DNA of 64,000 nucleotides from Struthio camelus. Its lineage: Eukaryota; Chordata; Aves; Struthioniformes; Struthionidae. The position numbers and the translations under genes are program-made. This document shows, one piece after another, positions 1-18,530 of the stretch; the first letter of the stretch is position 1; each line of letters starts with the position of its first letter. The stretch lies in contig NC_090952.1 of the NCBI RefSeq assembly GCF_040807025.1, positions 17,419,068 to 17,483,067 on the forward strand. Direction: 5' to 3'. The notes beneath the pieces were generated by a model that made no database searches, was not told the DNA's origin, and saw nothing but the letters and a program-made list of their open reading frames with translations.

Positions 1-3000
1 TGGTTTTACTTTGAACTGTTTGAAAGAAATAAGCAAATTGGATAAAAAGTGTGATGCCCAAAACTTGACCGGTTACTCTATATTGCCAGATCAGCCTCAA
101 AAACAGAGGAATAATTACCTTTTTATCCTAAAAACAGACATTAACATTTTGTACAACTGCATCATCTTGTTAGCTCACTCATGTTTTGGTTCGTTGTAAG
201 ACTCTGCTCCCATAATCATCGTAGATCCTTTTCTGGCCTAATCAAATTTTTTTCTGTTCTGTGTGCCTTTTTTCTTCCCCTTCCAGTCATACTGCTTTTT
301 CAAGCCTCAGAAGAAATACATATCTAATGAAGCATTTATTTTTCCTCCCTGCTGCATCAAAGCATTTTGATGGTATAAATTAACTCTTAGTTCTTTTTTT
401 TGTACACTTTCCTCTGTATTCCTCCAATTCTAAATATGTTCCATACCTTAGTGTTTCTCCCGTATCTTTCCAATATCAATTTTTTTAATACAAGTTTTTA
501 TTTTCTAGGATTTCAGCCATTTGCCATGGTCATTATTTTTTTCTTGACTTTTTTTTTTTTTTTTTTTTTACCAATGTCTTTAAATCTAACGTTCTAACTA
601 ATTTAGGTAGTTGGTGTTCTGTTTTGCTTCTCCTCTTCTTTTTGCTTAAGCAGCATCATCTTCCTTAAGAGATGTGATCCGAAATCAAGGAAATGAAAAT
701 TCCTCTAACACCATTGATAAAAACGTACATTCATTCATGCATTGCTTCTGTCTTCAGGTAGACCCTTGTGAAGGTGAAGGATTGATAAGGAAAGTATAGT
801 TGCCTTCAGTCCCAAAACCTAACAAAGACCTTAGATTGGCTTATCACCACGCTCAGCCTGAGTACATTATATTGGTCAGCAGATAGATACTTACTGCATT
901 TGTATAATAAGTAATGGCATATTTTTGTTTTTAACGCAGTGTGTTAGGACTGTAAAGCTATATGAAAATGTTTCCTAGCTGTTTGGTCCATTTTAACGTT
1001 TCTCCAATGTTTTCATTAAATGATCGGTAACAGAATTTACTCCTGACTCCTGGCTTGAGGAGACAATTCAGGGCATTTCAGGCATGACTCACTCTTCAGT
1101 ATCAAGTTTTGATTATTGTCATAGCTACTTAGTTCATGACTGCCCTCAGTCTATTTGTAAGCATCCCTTTCCAGGCCTTGAGGTGGAATCAGGCTCTCAG
1201 AACAGTCCTTGGGGCTGGAGTTCCCTGGTACTAACCAGAATTATCTCAGTAAATTTAACTTAACGTCCTACCATGTAGCTCTGTTTTATCCAAGAGCAAT
1301 GACAATGGTGTCTGTTCGTAATCAACAGAATTAATTAAAGCATGATCTGATATATTTAGATCTAAACACATTAAGACAAAGTACAGAATTTACTTGCATG
1401 CTTACATCCTTTTACTTGAGCCTTTCCGTTTTTTGCATGTGGTTCTCTAAATTAAAAGCAGTAATAGTAATAAAAATGTTATTTTGGTCACTTATAAGTT
1501 GCTACACTTTACCTCAGGAAGACGGATAAATACCTTATGGAGATGAGTACAATACTGAAGATAAGATGTAGCAAAGTATCCTTGGGATACTAATAGCTAA
1601 TCCTATGTAGAGTGCAAACCTGGTGATTTGTTGTGTGGCCTGGACTCAAACCCACTCAAGCACAGAGTAGTACCTAGCATGAAATGTGTACAGTGTAAGT
1701 TGTTCTTTACGTACCTTGGAGAATGAAAATTTATCAAAGGAAAAAAAGCTAGGGTTTGTGGTGGAAGAGGAGTGAGGGAGCCGGGATATACATGTAAGAC
1801 TGGTATACCTGTATCTGCCAGGATATGTCGTGTCTCCTTGTGATCACATGGAATTCAAAGTGCTATGAGAAGAACAGCGGTATAAAACAGAAGAGACAAA
1901 TTATCCCCTGTTTTTTCACTATAGCTGCTTGACAGGGTTAGCATATGGTCTTACCCTGCCTGATCTTTGATTAAACATGCAGCCATCTACCCCTGAAAAG
2001 ATTCTAATTCTGGCACACATTCCCTTTGCCTTCCTGAACTTGACATTTGCCTACAAGGCATGCAACATGGAGTTCAGAACCAAATGACTGAGATGCCAAG
2101 CTTTCCAGGGAAATAGTGTCAACATGGTAAACTTTTTCATAAGTTTGACTGTGTGTTTTCTTAATAAAAATGGAAGTAGCTTTCTTTATTAAAAAAAAGG
2201 CTTTTTAAAATAGCTTTGAAAGTAGCTTGTTCAACAGTTACTGAAAAAATAGTTTAAAAAATAGCGAATATAAATGCTTAATGAGTAAGGGTAGTGTCAT
2301 TTCAATTACTGCAGTAAATAACATGCTTTTCAAGAGAAGCAAATGTCACTCAAGTGATCAGCATGCCCTTTATTGAATGAAATTACGGGGCAGGGCACTG
2401 TAGAAAATAAGCTGTGAATCCATTTCAAATTTACTTCCTTCACTATAGTAAGATTAGTAATTGCCATGTTGGTACGAACAATGTCTCTGTCTATAGGCAG
2501 TTCTAACCCTGCAGTTGATATTTGTGAAAACTAACAACCATTGACATTTTTATATTATTTTATTTGATTACTTCTTTTTTAATACTGAAAGGCAAAGGAA
2601 TATTGTTGTACTATTTTTCACGTTTTTATAGTTTTGCAAGGAAGCTAATTCTTGTAATAACTCTATAGGAGTAGGAAGTAAATATGTTATTTTCCCCCTT
2701 GGATACTTAAGAAAGTAAGTATCCTAAACCACCCTACATTGATAGGGTGGTTTGCTGAAGGCCATACAATGAGTCAGTGTTAGATCCAATATTACAGCAG
2801 ATTGTTGCTCTGAGAACTGCAGAACGTTGCTCAGAGCATTAGATCAGTACATGCTGAGCTGTATCTATTCTTAGCAAAGAGTTGACTTTTCATTTTCTGC
2901 TTCTTTGCAGTATATACCATCTTTCATGTACTGTGCAATTTGACAAATAATATAGTCACATAGGTCCTTTGAAGCTTATTTTGTTCTAGTAAAAGTAGGA

Positions 3001-4451
3001 AAGAATTACACTGATTAATTTACTTGTTTTAATCTGCACAAAAATTATCTTTATGGTACAGTATGTATTGTTTATTAATGTCTCCTGTGAGAAGTCTTTA
3101 AAAGGTGTTTTTGTCATGATATAATTCATCAGCCAAGAATAAAATTGTTAATTTTATGTTGCAGTGTGAAAAAGGAAATAGCTGCTTCTAGAGAACACAT
3201 TCATTGTACTAGGAAGTTACTGACATCGTAAATAATTGTTGGGTCACTGAGTAAGGGAATAGCTAAGAATATATCCCAGTCATTAGAGATTTCCATTAAT
3301 ATGGCTATTTTCTTTAGTTACGTTTCTTTGTTGATGAAAATCAGCTGGTTCTTGATAAATTTCCATTTGCTGATTATTATTTTTAGAAAGTGACTTTACT
3401 TTCAATCTGTTCATTTGGGTTTTTTTTTCCTATTTTTCAATTATATATTGTATAAGAAGCCAGTAATCTTAAGAAAAACTCCAATGGAACTTTCCCCAAA
3501 ATAAGCTACAGTATTCTGCTAATGAAATAAAGAATCTTATTTTGGAACAAATTTATGTTAGAACAAAGTAAACAACTAGAACATTTGATGTGAAATGCAA
3601 ATATTGAAGCACTTTCAATTTACAAAGTCTTGTTTTAGAAACCTAAGATTTTGTATTAAAAAAACAAATAATAAGAATGTTGAAATCCCATATCTACAAA
3701 CATTAAAATTTATAATACCTTTATCATAAATCTAGACTAACTAAATCAGTGATATACTGTCATAGTCCATTCTACCTTTGAGTATATTGAGAAATTTATT
3801 TCCTAATACAGGTTTTCATACAATTATGATCATCATTGTATTTATTTTTATAGCATTTTACTAATATTTTCAGGAAAGGCCTTGAAATTAATAGACATGG
3901 CAGTCAGAATAAATGCAATACGCTCCTTTCCTCAAAGTCTCTGGAAGTCATTCCACGCAAACAATTTGTACATGCAGCTTAGAGAGGCTTTGATTCTATT
4001 TAAGGTGGAGACAGAGTTGAGAGTTTTGTTCTACGCAGCATATTCTGCTAAAAATCCCACATCAAATCATTGCTAAAATTAACATGTCAGCTTGTATGCT
4101 TCACGTTTTTCTTGTGATGTAAGAACGATTGATACCGTGATTCTTCATTTTTTAGGCAGCAGAATAAAATGCAGGGAGTCTGATAGTTCACTATGCAAAC
4201 ATGCTCCAGGAGGTGTGGATTGGAGTCCACATTTGGACTGTATGTAAACCGGAACATCCTTCACTTAATTGAAATTATTAACCACTGAGTACATGTGAAT
4301 CCTGATTTTCACAGCGTAAACAGTGCTCAGTTTTTTGGATCAACCATTCACTCTGACTTTCCCATACTTTAAGAATTTGTATGTCTTCACGTTTATATTA
4401 TATGTTCCTTTTAAGTTTCCCTCTTCCTCATCTGTTTATTCCCTCTGTTAG
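1..4451 (+). other. Intron of the CNK-like gene (5' part outside the window)
   Basis: This is AT-rich sequence with no exon that I could recognise. The preceding PH-domain exon, which should end with an AG completing an Arg codon, is not seen. It contains a poly-T run (549-569) and a pair of adjacent hairpins (2701-2753). Confidence 0.7.
2701..2753. repeat. Two adjacent perfect hairpins
   Basis: The first pairs ggatactta (2701-2709) with taagtatcc (2716-2724) over a 6-nt loop. The second pairs aaaccaccct (2726-2735) with agggtggttt (2744-2753) over an 8-nt loop. They lie back to back in a CNK-like intron. Confidence 0.9.
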
Positions 4452-8509
<4,058 letters not shown>

Positions 8510-8756
8510 CAGGACTAGTATTATCAATAATAGCTGGGTGCCATGAAAAATCCAATAAGACAAACACTGTAATATTTATAAAAAATGTACTCAGCAGTAC
8601 TGTAAATAGGTTGGACAAGAGAATAGTGCCACAGGATGCCTACTACATTGCATGATAAGACAATAATATTCTTTCTGAATTTTTTGTTTGCTATAATCAA
8701 CCGATGTTTGTATTAAGCTCTGCATTAGAAAGAAGCAGTGCAGAAGTGTAACTGAA

Positions 8757-8762
8757 AATAAA
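8757..8762 (+). promoter_or_regulatory. Candidate proximal polyadenylation signal AATAAA
   Basis: AATAAA lies 248 bases after the CNK-like stop codon. The downstream GU-rich element is not striking, so use is uncertain. Confidence 0.4.
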
Positions 8763-11700
8763 TTCCAGTATATTTAAAATACTGTACTAAAGCTAAGCTT
8801 ATAGTATGAGCTCCTACAATCATTTTATATATTTAGATATATATATATAAACATCTATGTATATAAAATGTAACATGGTAGCTGACATTTACTTTTAAAA
8901 TGCCCTAAAATTCACATTTTCATGCATCTTTCTTGAGAAAAATAGCAAATGAAAACATAAATACGTTGGCCACTCTTAGAGATGAACATTTATTTTTGCA
9001 ACATTTCCAGGTAGTGACCATCTTTGCAAATAAAGGACAGAGTTATCAAAATGTAAACTCAATCCCTATAGTGTGCCTTAAAATGTACACTGTACATCTA
9101 GCAAATAGATCCCAATCTGGCCCTATGGGCATCCTGTACATGCCATTTAGATACTGTGTTTGTAAAATAATGTGCCTGCCTTTTACATGAATGATTATAA
9201 GCAAGCAGGTGTGGCACAGAAGAAGTTAAGATATGAGTCGAACAATGTTGGTTGTTCACTAATGCTGCAACTTAAACTGATTTTAATATAATCTGAAGTA
9301 TTTTATGGTGAAAAAAACCATCTGCGTTGAATATGGTAGCTACTGCAGGTTTTCATAGTTTCTTCACTGTGAGTTCAAGTGACACAAGCCTGTGAGTCAC
9401 AAAATTTAAAAAAAGGTTCTGATTCTTCAAAGCTGAGAATTAAGTTAAAAAAAAAACAAAAAAAACTGAACTTATCAAATAAATTCTGTAATAGACTGAC
9501 ATCTAGAGCCGAGTAAATTATTCAAAATTATATAATGTATGGCAATAACTTTTAACTGTTGGTAGCCCATTAGCAAGTGGGTGGCAGTTATTCAATACAA
9601 CATTTGAAAACCAATCTGTACTGATTGGCTTTGAGAAGACACACAAGTCATGTAGCGTATTTCTCTCCCTTGCCTGGATGAGGATGATTTCTAAGAATCA
9701 GATTTTGGAGTGCATACTTGTATTCTTGAAAAAAATTGGTCATTCTGAATACTACTGAACATAAATTTCAAACAGATACTTGGAATTTCCCCTGAGCACC
9801 TATTGCTTGCTGGAATATTTCTGGAAAGCAGAACAAAGGGGATGTGGATACAGTTGATGTCATTTCACTTACAAATTAACACAAATATTCACTGAAACAT
9901 TTCACAACATTAACCTTATTGTCTTGCATATGTCAAAAATTGTAAAATTTATACAATTCAATATAATGTGGGAAAAAGTTATGTCTCAAAGAGGTAGTAG
10001 TATCCAGGAAGAGATTTAATTATTCACAAAGCCAGAATTGGGTGAACGTGTCCTGTTTCCTTAGTACAGTCTCCACAAAGGAGACTCACATTTGGTTTGT
10101 ATTCTCTTTTGCACTGGCATTTATTTGAGCCCCAGTGGATGCAGTATTTAAACAACCAATAATCTGAAATAATTCTAAGATATTATTAATAGGGAAGTGT
10201 TACTGACAGATGTTTTCAGTTCGTTGCATCTCACAAGCACCTGAGTCATAGCGTCATTGCAACAAATTCATAATACTGTTGGCATGGAACATGCAAGATG
10301 AAGGCATATTTGGCCTGCTACAGCAGTATTGAAGTGAACAGCAAGACTCCAGGGACTTCAGAGGAGCAGGATCCTGTTGCACATGGTTTGCTTGAAATTA
10401 AGCATGCGCTTAAGCCTCTGTGTAAGTACCCGAGGTGATAAAATACAAGAAATAGAGAACAACAGTTTGCCATCGCAGGTTTAATCAAAATCAGAATTGC
10501 AGTATTCACTGAAAAAATAAAAACTCAATCTAAACTACTATCTAAACATTTCAGTGTGTAACTGAACAGCAGAAGCATTAACAGAGAACTCTTTCCTTCT
10601 TAACTGCTGTTCATATCAGATCTCTAAAAATTATATATATTTCACTATTTTAAAACTATCCTTCATGTAATGTGGGAAAAATATTAAATAATGAAGCAAA
10701 AAGATTATATAATGAAGCAAATTATATAAGCTATTTAGAAACCAATTCATACTATAAGTGCAAGCAGTGATAATGGTCACAGAATTAGTTAAATTGATCG
10801 ATTTTTTTCATATTCATAAAGAAATTGAAACATGTATTTTGTTTCAAACCCATAACATGGTCTATGCTTTTATAACAGTTTTTAAAATAGTTTTCAAAAA
10901 GGATTTCAAATGTCATTGTATTGTAACTCAAAGACAGAAATGACAATTGACCACAGAATATATTCAGCAAAGTCCTTAGCAAACAACAAATCGTTTCTCT
11001 TCTGTAATGATAGGTATAGATACACCTTAAAATAACAGAGGAAAAAGAACATACTTAAGAACATGGATTTCTCAGAAATAACACAAATAGAAAAACAGTT
11101 AATAAAACAGTAAAAAAAAGAGTGAATCTCAATTTTCATTTCTCGTTGTTCACTAAAATCAAAAAGAATAAAGATATTTTTGAAATAGTGAGTAGATGAG
11201 ATAACACAAAATCCTTGCTAAAGTTGAGATTATCATAGTGGCTTTTGGTCCGATTTTCTTTAAAATCTTTCAGTGTCATTCTGAAATTCTGAGAATCATG
11301 AGTCTGTATTCTGTTCCTGAAGAGCAGTTCTCATCAAATACAAGATTTTTTCCGAATATTCAAGATAAATTATCCAAGATAGTCATAAGGCGAATTGAGA
11401 TACTCTAGCAAAATTTCCTATAATGGAGATTAACTAGGATAGAACTTTGAAGGATTTGTTTAACATTGCTCAGACCTTAGAGCAAGCAAAATCATATTTT
11501 TAAAGTAAGCAACACAAAGATTTTGTTTCACAAATGTGAGTCAGCCTATTGGAAACAAAGTTATTTCACGTGAATTTTGACATACTTCTTGCATGCGTAC
11601 TCAGCTCCATACTATAGGCCTTCCATCCCCACCATGAGTTTCTTCTTGCTGTAGCTAGATACTAATGAAACTATACTATAGAAATTAATATGCATAGTCA

Positions 11701-12220
11701 GAGTAGCACATATTGTGTGGAGTTCTATGATATTTGAAATAACTGGGATGCCAAGTCTGATATAGATACTGTATTTAAAATTAGTGCAACAGATCCTTCT
11801 TACGTATTGAAGAAAAAAAAAAAAAAAAGAGTCAAATTCTCCTGGGCCAACAGGTGCTCTGACACACTGTGCAGCACATTTGAAATTATTCTGGTGGTTG
11901 TGGTCACACATTTTTAAGAGAGAAAATAATTTTGTTTGCTGTTGAGTTCATCAAAGGAAAAAACAGCACCAATACAATACATTGTTAGCATAATAGATTT
12001 CCTGCCTGAATGCTTAGATAAAAGATGGTTCTTAATATATGGAACTATACAGAGTGTTTCATGTATTTTATTTATTCAGATCTTATGATAGTTACCCAAC
12101 TAAATGTCTTTGTTCAAAATTCCTGCTAGGTAGATTTTTAACTGGAGAAAAATCAAGTATAAATCATTCAATCAGTAGACTTCCCCTGTGACTCCACAAA
12201 CTTAAGTCTTTTTGTTACTG

Positions 12221-12224
<4 letters not shown>

Positions 12225-12273
<49 letters not shown>

Positions 12274-12282
12274 TTATATATA
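12225..12282. repeat. (TA)n microsatellite
   Basis: This is an almost pure alternation of T and A, interrupted near the right end by a G and by TTTA. It lies in the probable 3' UTR or intergenic stretch. Confidence 0.95.
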
Positions 12283-15200
12283 CACATAAAATATAACTGA
12301 TTTCATGCTTCCCCTAAAATATGGATTCTCCTCCCTTTCTTAATACTACCCTTCTGTGTTCGCTGAATTTATTTCTTTGGTCTTTGAGAACTGTCTTAGT
12401 AGCTATCATGGCACTTCCTGACAGATCTGAGATTTTTTCGTTTTCATATATCTTAAAGGAAAATATTTCTGAACTCAGTCTAATTAATAGGAACAAGAAA
12501 TAATCAAAGGGAGAAGTTTTTACAAGTTTGTATTTCCCAATTCTATAATATAGATAATGTAGTAAAAATATTGGGTTATACTCTGCAACAGCACATGTAG
12601 GATTACATTTGTCCTCACAGTAATCAGCCTGTTAGATTGTATAGGGAGTTTAAATTCGTCTTTACCCTCCATGACAAAGTAGGTTGTTTCACTTCATTGG
12701 CAAAAACAGTGCTACTGTTTTATCAACTTCTGGTACAGTCCTACTTTCTCAAAGGGATTATGAGCACTTCTTGAACCGCATTATACTTGAGCACCATAAG
12801 GAAAGACTGATCATTTGCTATTGAACGATCTTTGGAGGATGAGATGTGATCTCATTTCCAGGCAGGGAATTCTGAATATGATCACTTCAGATCTGGACTG
12901 CTGTCTTTTAAACTAGAAATGTGGTGCAGATATGAAAGTGAAATTTCACAAATACCAAAGAGTTGCATGGAACTGCTAGCTCTACGTCGTAAATTAGCTT
13001 TATTCTTACTGTCCTCAGCAATTACAGCTTTTCAGGCCAAAATAAAGGTTCTTTGTGAATGATGATAAAGGTAACTTTACAGAGGCTCTGAGTATTGTTC
13101 AGTCTCACTAAAATTGTAGAGTTTTGCTGTCAACTTTTAGATTTCACTTGGACTGTTAATAAGACAGACACCAAACTTTTGACAGAAAAATGAAGACTCT
13201 GGTAGAAGTTGCTTAACTTAATACAAATCTGAGGAGAATAAAGAGAATTCTTCTATCGCTTATCTCTCTTGAGTAATATAAATCAGACTTAAGCCCATCA
13301 CATACGTTATTGCTCATATTCTTCATCACGTATTCTTACCTGTCTTCCAAAGTAATAAAACCATTATTCTCCAATAAAAACTAGTGGACCAAGGACTTAG
13401 GACCAAGAGGATTTATCTGGGCACTCTTTCTCAGGCTGGTAGATCTTGGCTGCTGGCCCCTGGAGAGGGGGGAAGGGTTGGAGAGGTTTGCAAGACAGCT
13501 ATTTTCAGATACTGCTGCAGTGGTTTGGACAAACTCTTCACGTGGCTGGGGCCAAAGAGTTTTAAAAGCAGGTCATTTAAAACAGCCTTTGGTCTTGACA
13601 GGTCACTGAACTAAGGCAAGATGCAGCACAGCTGAACAACAAAATTTAAGCCCCAGGCATTGACCTACTATGCCTGTCAGCTACCCCCAAAGAACTGCAA
13701 TATAAATGCTATCTAGCATACAGTTTTCGTTACAGTTTGCGTACCAATCTACTAGCATAAGCCAATCTTATCTCTTCATAGAGACCTGGGCTCGTATTTG
13801 TGGACGTAGTCCTGGAAAAATTCCTCAAGAAAGAGAGCCCAGCTCCTTTCGTATAATTGGACCTCTGCCCTGAAAATACTGTTTATAGTACACCCAAGTT
13901 CCAGTAGTATAATGTTAGAGAAATATGTGGTAAGTTTGTCTCATAGGAGATAATTTATTTTGGCTTAGTTTTCAAAATAGGGAAATTGGGCATTTATAGG
14001 CAAGAATGGCACAGGTCATAGTGACGTCTTTGTCTTTGAAGTGCAGGTTTGTAGCAGACTTTCCACATACCACATGCCTTAGACCACTGAGCTTATAATC
14101 TCCTTAGAGATAAGCTCTGTTCCATATTGCCAAATAATGTTTATTTACCCATAGTACAAAAAATGGGTAATAACAGGAAAGATTTAAGGAGCAATATTAG
14201 CTAAATATTAAGTAACATAAAGTTCTTTTCCTTCTAGAATATTTTCCTCATTAAACCTAAGGTTCAGAGTAGCTTTTTCAGGCACCTAGGTTCCCCCTCT
14301 GCTTTTATCCCAGATGAATTTATACTGTGTGACTGAGGCTCTCAACAGGTGCTTACTTGATAGGCATCTAAAAATCAAACCTGAGCCATACTATCAGGTG
14401 ATGAACGGAAAATACATTGTTACTTAAGATCAAGTCGTATTTTCTCAGTTGATATTTGAAAAACTATTTCCTTAACTCCCATAATATATAAACATAGTAC
14501 TTTAATTCTGATCAGTTCCATTCACTAACGTACAGGCAACCGATTCTCTATTCTTGACATAACTAACAGATGAGGAAGCATTTTTTAATGGAGACTTACT
14601 TTCTGCATGTTACAGTTGATACCATACTTCCATATTTAGAAGAAGGATTAAAATAAATACTAATATTTTTATCACTTTTTAAGATAGCTGATATACGACT
14701 GTGACCTAATAAAACTTAATAAAAGTATTAAAAACTTTTAAAAAGATACTGCCTGTCATTATCTTCCGGAAAAAAAAATTGTATTTGTGCTTAATGCCGG
14801 CCAGTCTTGAGGAGACATTTATAACTTGTTTACTTTTATTCAGATACATACAAGCAGTAGATGTGACAATTAGGGACTTTGCTGTATGCATTAATACTAC
14901 TGTCTGAGCAGTTTTTGAAAGAAAGCTATGTTGTACAAATGATAAAATACATGGACAACTATATCGTTTGACCAGAAATGCCCACTAGCTTCTGTCCTCA
15001 CGTTTCTAGAATATTACTCATTCTCAGGCATTGGTGAGGGGATCAATACAGACCTTTTTACTAACTGTAAATGCATCTGTCCGAATGCTGCAGATTAAAT
15101 AAGGTTACCACATTATACATACTAGCTCTATTACATTTTTTCACTAGCAACCACAAAACAAGTATGTCTTAATCAACAAATCTTGTTCACTGGCCAAAAT

Positions 15201-16764
15201 AACAGTGAGACCCTGTTACCACTTAAGACTTCTGTTTTACTGAGAAACAAGGATTTCAACTCTAAGAATCTAAAAAGCAGGTTAGGTTACAAGAGAAGTG
15301 CACTAGTATTAATGAACTTTTTACATTTGACACATACTGTATTACAAAGAAAATATCCTTGTAAAAGACCATTAATTGCTGGGCCATAGGTGACTTCTGT
15401 CTAGTTTACTAAAGTAGCTAATAAAACTTGTATAGAGAGCCTTTTTTAGATACTGCTTACATGTATGAAAATGTTTGACACCCTTGTACTATGGCTTGCA
15501 CTTTACTTGCATTAAACTGTGAAGTAGGCTGTAGTAATGTCTTTGTATATTCAGGGGTTGAAATACCAAAGCACTAGAATGTCATACTGCTGGTATTCAA
15601 CCTGTACTGTTAATTCAATCTGAACGTGCTCACAATGTGTATTTTGAAAACCCCACTAACTTAAAGTCTTTAGCAAATAATGCTATGGGGTCTCCATGGT
15701 CTTTTTTCTTTGTAAATAGAAACATTCTTACTATTTCTGTAGCAATAGGAGGTGATAAACCAAACTTTCACTAGGACTGTTTTCAATAACAAAAAATTCT
15801 ATAGCGCCTTGTATAAAAATCATGGAGACTCCATGACTCGTGGGCATTTTTTGTTTACAAGCAGTATGTATATATGTGTTAGAGGCAGAACTGTTATTTA
15901 TCACAAAGTTATGTTGTGGTTGATTCTTTCTAAAATAAATATATGTTTTCTGTCATTAAGAAAAATCAGTATTTTAGTAAGAGCCATCTTGAAAAGAAGT
16001 TTGAAGCCTCAAGTCTTCAAATATTGTTAGTAAATCTTCCATGTTTCAGCTTTGTTTATCTAATCAGCAGGGAGATGAACTGAGAGGTAATAGTAAACTA
16101 TCTGTCTATGCCGGGGAAAATGTCTGAGTTATATCATAGTTCATGAATATTCTGAAATTTTTATATAATTACCATGATGCTTTAAGCCCTTTCATGAGCA
16201 GGTACTACACCCATACTGTAGTAAAGTCCCTCAGCTCATTGATGCTACAGAGACAGAAAATTAACTGCTGTAGACTAATACAGGTAAAACTAGGTTTCAA
16301 CCCCTGGATAATACAGTATTTCTTCAGTTTCACAACAGTATTTTTAATTTTATACTTGTCTATGTTGAGAGATGATCCAATAGTTTATATAGGCAATGAA
16401 TGTTAGGTTTCTTTTTTCCTCTTCAGATGAGTTCTGTGTGAATTACAGTAACTGGCTGCATTTTTTCTATCACAGATTAACTTGTTAAATTTTTGTGCGT
16501 CTACAATGAAAATCTATGAATGGAAAACTTCACTGTGTGTTGCTCACTGGGCATATACCTCATGGTACATTGCACAGACGTGTAAGTTGTAAGTTGCACT
16601 GCAACATTAAAAAAGGAACATATTGCTCTTTTTTCAAAGATATTAACTTATTTAAGAGATATAGTCTGTACATTATTTAAAAAAAACATTTATTCTTCCT
16701 AGATTCAAACAAAGCTTTTGTTTTGGGGAAAAAGTTGTAAACTTCAGTTGTAAATCTGGACTTC

Positions 16765-16770
16765 AATAAA
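16765..16770 (+). promoter_or_regulatory. Candidate distal polyadenylation signal AATAAA
   Basis: AATAAA is followed about 25 bases later by ttttgtgcttttgtc and a T-rich tract, the classic layout of a cleavage signal plus downstream U/GU element. It is the last good signal before the APOOL CpG island and the likely end of the CNK-like transcript. Confidence 0.6.
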
Positions 16771-16790
16771 CTGAATTATCTGCACTTAAC

Positions 16791-17869
16791 TTTTGTGCTT
16801 TTGTCTTTTTTTTTTCTTTGCGTTCTCTAATAACTATAATTAAGAAGATTAATCAAATTCAAGCTTCAGTCTTGGATTTGAATTGGGTGCCCATGAAGCT
16901 ATAACCATTTGATGCAACTGGTGCTCTGAATTGTATTGACTCTATCTTCTGTTCTGTTGTAACAACTGAAACTTTGGCTGGTTAACATGAATAACCCTTC
17001 AGATAATTTTTCTAGCCATTTTCTTGGTCAAATCAAATAGTTTACATGAGTGTTTCTTTCCCTTTCGTGTTTTAAAATATGGATATTTAGGATTTGTACT
17101 TTTCTGACTAAAATACAATCTCCAATTCTGGCACTGATGTTATGGGGAGAACATCTTCTGTAAGTAAGAAGAAAACATACAGTTATCACAGAGATGTAAA
17201 ACTTGTTGCATCAAAGACTGCTACAAGAATCTCTGAGTGTCTCTAAAGGCAGCATTCGGAGCTCATACTACCTAGCACCCTACAAACTGTACTTTTAAAT
17301 GGCATGCACTTAGTAAATGCACAATTAGACAAAGATGAACTGAGCAGTGATTTGAAAGGTATCAGAGCAGAGCTGCTGTTATAGATTGTTCAGCAATAAC
17401 TGTATATGCTTAGTCTTAGTCTTTGGATGTTAATTTTATTCCTGTTAAAATACCTTGAATGTTGAGGTAAAAGGAGAATTTGCTGCTTGAAGGAATTTAA
17501 GCATCTTGTAGTGTTTATAAAGTCCAGTAAAGGTTCCCAAGTGGCTCCTGAGAAATCCCACGCCATGTCTTCACGTGACTATGGTTAACGCAGAATTTAG
17601 GTCATGCTTCTTTGGACTGACGTGGGCTTATTAATAGGACAGTTACCTGCATTGTAACTAACGCTGCTGTTTAGTGCGTACAGAAGCCTTTTGCTTTGTT
17701 TTTCAGAGGAGAACGGGGACACAAGTGTTGGAGGCAGTGCTCCCTCCTGGGCCTAACAGTCGCAAGAAAGCTGCAAAATGTTAATTGGCTGGAAAAGGCA
17801 ACGGCATCTGTAAACCTTCTCTAAGGGAAAAAGAGCCGACCAGCTTCAGCGGGTTCTGGGGCGGTGAAG
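16791..17869. other. Intergenic spacer between the CNK-like gene and APOOL
   Basis: I see no coding signal. GC content rises from about 17700 onward into the CpG island. An inverted CCAAT box (attgg, 17781-17785) lies about 360 bases before the APOOL start codon. Confidence 0.6.
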
Positions 17870-18530
17870 TCCACGTTCCCCGACCTGCTGCCCCGAGGCC
17901 TCCGCGCTCCTGTCACGGCCGCCAGCCCGCCGTTAAACCGCCGCTTCCGGGCGCCACCTCCCCTCGGGGCCCCCTTCGGCCCCGGCGCCTGCCCTGAGGG
18001 TTCCGGGGCCGGCACCACCGGGCCCCGCCGCCGGCCCCCGGCAGCAGCCGCAGCCGGCCCGCGGCCCCGGCACGGCGAGCGCGGGCGCTCGGCCCTTCCC
18101 GCTCGCCGTACCCGGCCGCGCGCGGGCGGCGCTGTCGCTAAAATGGCGACCAAGGTGAGCGTGGCGCCCTGCGGGGAGGGAGCGCGGGGTCGAGGGAGGG
18201 AAGTGCTGCGGCGGGCCCCTCGGCCCGGCCTCCCTCCTGCCGCCCGGAGAGCCGCAGGGCTCGGGGGACGCCTGAGGCCGCGCCGCGCGGCTTCTCCACC
18301 GCTCGGGAGCCCTCGCCGCAGGTGCTGCCCGGCCTGCTCCCTGTGACGGCGGGCCCGGGCGCTCCTCGCCTCCCCGAACCGCTGAGGCCTCTTTCTGGGA
18401 AAGAGGAAGGAGCTGCCGGGCTCGGCTCCTCCGCCGGCGGGGCTGCCTCGGCCGCCGAGCCGTACTGTAAACTCGCCGGGCCGGCGCGGGGAAGGCTGCT
18501 GGGGCCGCCGTGCCGCGTGTCACGCTGCAG
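17870..18530 (+). promoter_or_regulatory. APOOL: CpG island, APOOL promoter and first exon
   Basis: The base composition switches abruptly from AT-rich to very GC-rich with dense CpG dinucleotides, and switches back after about 18530. The APOOL start codon (18143) sits inside. GC boxes (for example ggggcgg, 17857-17863) are present and no convincing TATA box is seen, as expected for a housekeeping promoter. A divergent transcript is possible but unsupported. Confidence 0.9.
18143..18154 (+). CDS. APOOL: APOOL exon 1 (coding part)
   Basis: Only MATK is encoded before the donor gtgagc. The reading frame happens to stay open upstream within the GC-rich island, but no ATG precedes this one in frame and human APOOL also starts MAA close to the exon end. 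A tiny coding exon 1 in a CpG island fits. Confidence 0.9.

Larger units (their letters stand above)
8510..16790 (+). other. Probable long 3' UTR of the CNK-like gene
   Basis: After the stop codon there is about 8 kb of AT-rich sequence with no exon signature that I recognise on either strand. An early AATAAA at 8757 and a much better context at 16765 suggest alternative polyadenylation. The extent is inferred; part could be intergenic. A long AT dinucleotide run lies at 12225-12282. Confidence 0.5.

Noticed and set aside
3882-4076. Possible upstream PH-domain exon of the CNK-like gene
   Set aside because: The translation shows no PH-domain pattern and does not end with the AG needed to complete the Arg codon before the exon at 4452.
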